The translations under genes and the position numbers were made by a program. Shown one piece after another: positions 63,439 to 64,000 of a stretch of DNA of 64,000 nucleotides (positions are counted from its first letter, which is position 1; the number at the start of each line of letters is the position of its first letter). Under the pieces are notes generated by a model. The model had not been told where the DNA came from. It did no database searches and was given only the letters and a program-made list of their open reading frames with translations. This stretch comes from an uncultured Pseudomonadota bacterium (GTDB lineage Bacteria; Pseudomonadota; Gammaproteobacteria; Burkholderiales; JALYOK01): positions 124,001-188,000 of the forward strand of contig CADEHE010000011.1 in NCBI GenBank assembly GCA_902826775.1, written 5' to 3'.

Positions 63439-64000
63439 CTAGTTGACTTGATGTGTCATCCAGCCGCTCAGATAGCGCTCAAAATCATCGCCGTTCCAGT
63501 TGCGGGCGGGTAAACGCGGGAGTTGGTAAGTGTCGCAGCCTAGCCGAACCGAGTCGCAAAATGTCGTGCATGCCAAAGCAAACCCGGCTTCTCTTACCAG
63601 TTTGCTGCTCGTGTCGTTGAACGAGGTGAGTGAGCCGTATGGGTAGGCAAAGCTGGTAGTTTCCCGGCCGATCATTTGCTCCAGGCGGGACTTGCCGCTA
63701 CGGATCTCAATGCCTTGTTGCTGCGGCGTAAGCATCGAGAGCGCAGGATGCGTCGCAGTATGCGCACCGATCTCAATTAAAGGACTCGCCGCGAGACGAG
63801 AGAGTTCTTCCTGCGTCATGGTTCGATGGCTCTGACGAGCATGCGGATGCAGTCCTGACCAAGCCCTGAGCTTGTCGAGCAATGCCTCGCGTTCCTCGGA
63901 GGCTCTGGTGTAGAGGACTTGGTGTAACGTTTGATAAGCGCGATGGCGGCGTGAAGGTATCGTCTCGCATCCAACATGCCAAGCGCCCGGTTTCTCTTCG
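63439..64000 (-). CDS. Polysaccharide deacetylase family protein, 5' truncated
   Basis: The minus-strand frame is open to the right edge of the window, so the N-terminus lies outside; the TTG at 63882 is only an internal codon. The visible C-terminal part has the NodB-type metal motif IEIGAHTATHPALSML and the FAYPYGSLTSF motif. It should remove acetyl groups from a polysaccharide, consistent with the export cluster. The first NodB Asp motif is not in view. Confidence 0.85.
   Translation of the reverse strand, partial: EEKPGAWHVGCETIPSRRHRAYQTLHQVLYTRASEEREALLDKLRAWSGLHPHARQSHRTMTQEELSRLAASPLIEIGAHTATHPALSMLTPQQQGIEIRSGKSRLEQMIGRETTSFAYPYGSLTSFNDTSSKLVREAGFALACTTFCDSVRLGCDTYQLPRLPARNWNGDDFERYLSGWMTHQVN

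Overview
The window is a high-GC chromosomal segment, most likely from a betaproteobacterium. The main support is gene order: yhbY, rlmE, ftsH, folP and glmM stand in the usual order, and phosphate and polyphosphate genes (ppk, ppx, pstSCAB) follow, as in Burkholderia and Ralstonia relatives. hemA and prfA overlap by 4 nt. I see no rRNA, tRNA, prophage or CRISPR array. One MITE-like element, a few REP-like repeats and one tandem duplication are present.

Layout. 1-7.7 kb: secreted redox and other exported proteins (a truncated c-type cytochrome, a small exported peptide, a methyltransferase with a signal peptide, a HEAT-repeat protein, a di-heme oxidoreductase). 6.4-9.1 kb: an operon of ECF sigma factor, membrane anti-sigma factor and subtilisin-like lipoprotein. 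9.4-20.3 kb: an outer-membrane barrel, prmC, small genes, a LysR regulator, a Tat-exported PhoX phosphatase, a chemoreceptor, then prfA and hemA. 20.5-22.8 kb: a MerR regulator with a LitR/CarH-type B12 domain, divergent from a repeat-rich exported peptidoglycan-binding protein. 22.9-28.6 kb: a three-gene operon of very small proteins, a GCS2-type glutamate-cysteine ligase, a Kef-type antiporter, a class I amidotransferase and threonine aldolase.

28.6-33.7 kb holds an SDR lacking the catalytic Tyr, an MscS channel with a C-terminal cyclic-nucleotide-binding fold, a membrane sensor with a class III cyclase fold and a two-TM-type K+ channel. The cyclase fold has lost both metal-binding Asp residues and both transition-state residues, and the channel's nucleotide pocket lacks its phosphate-binding Arg. 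This pair is the most unusual signalling arrangement in the window. 33.8-42.9 kb: a radical SAM protein, a FadL-like porin and the housekeeping block yhbY/rlmE/ftsH/TerB-like/folP/glmM, ending in a tandem duplication of the glmM tail.

43.4-53.6 kb is a phosphate/polyphosphate region: a CsoR-like regulator, SixA-type phosphatase, CYTH-CHAD protein, ppk1 divergent from ppx, then pstSCAB behind a perfect Pho box. phoU and phoBR are not in the window. 53.6-64 kb: a GGDEF diguanylate cyclase and an exopolysaccharide cluster on the minus strand (a BY-kinase-like protein with a broken Walker A, GumC/Wzz-type chain-length protein, outer-membrane barrel, Wza, WecG-type and GT4 glycosyltransferases, GDP-fucose pathway genes fcl and gmd, and a truncated polysaccharide deacetylase running off the right edge).
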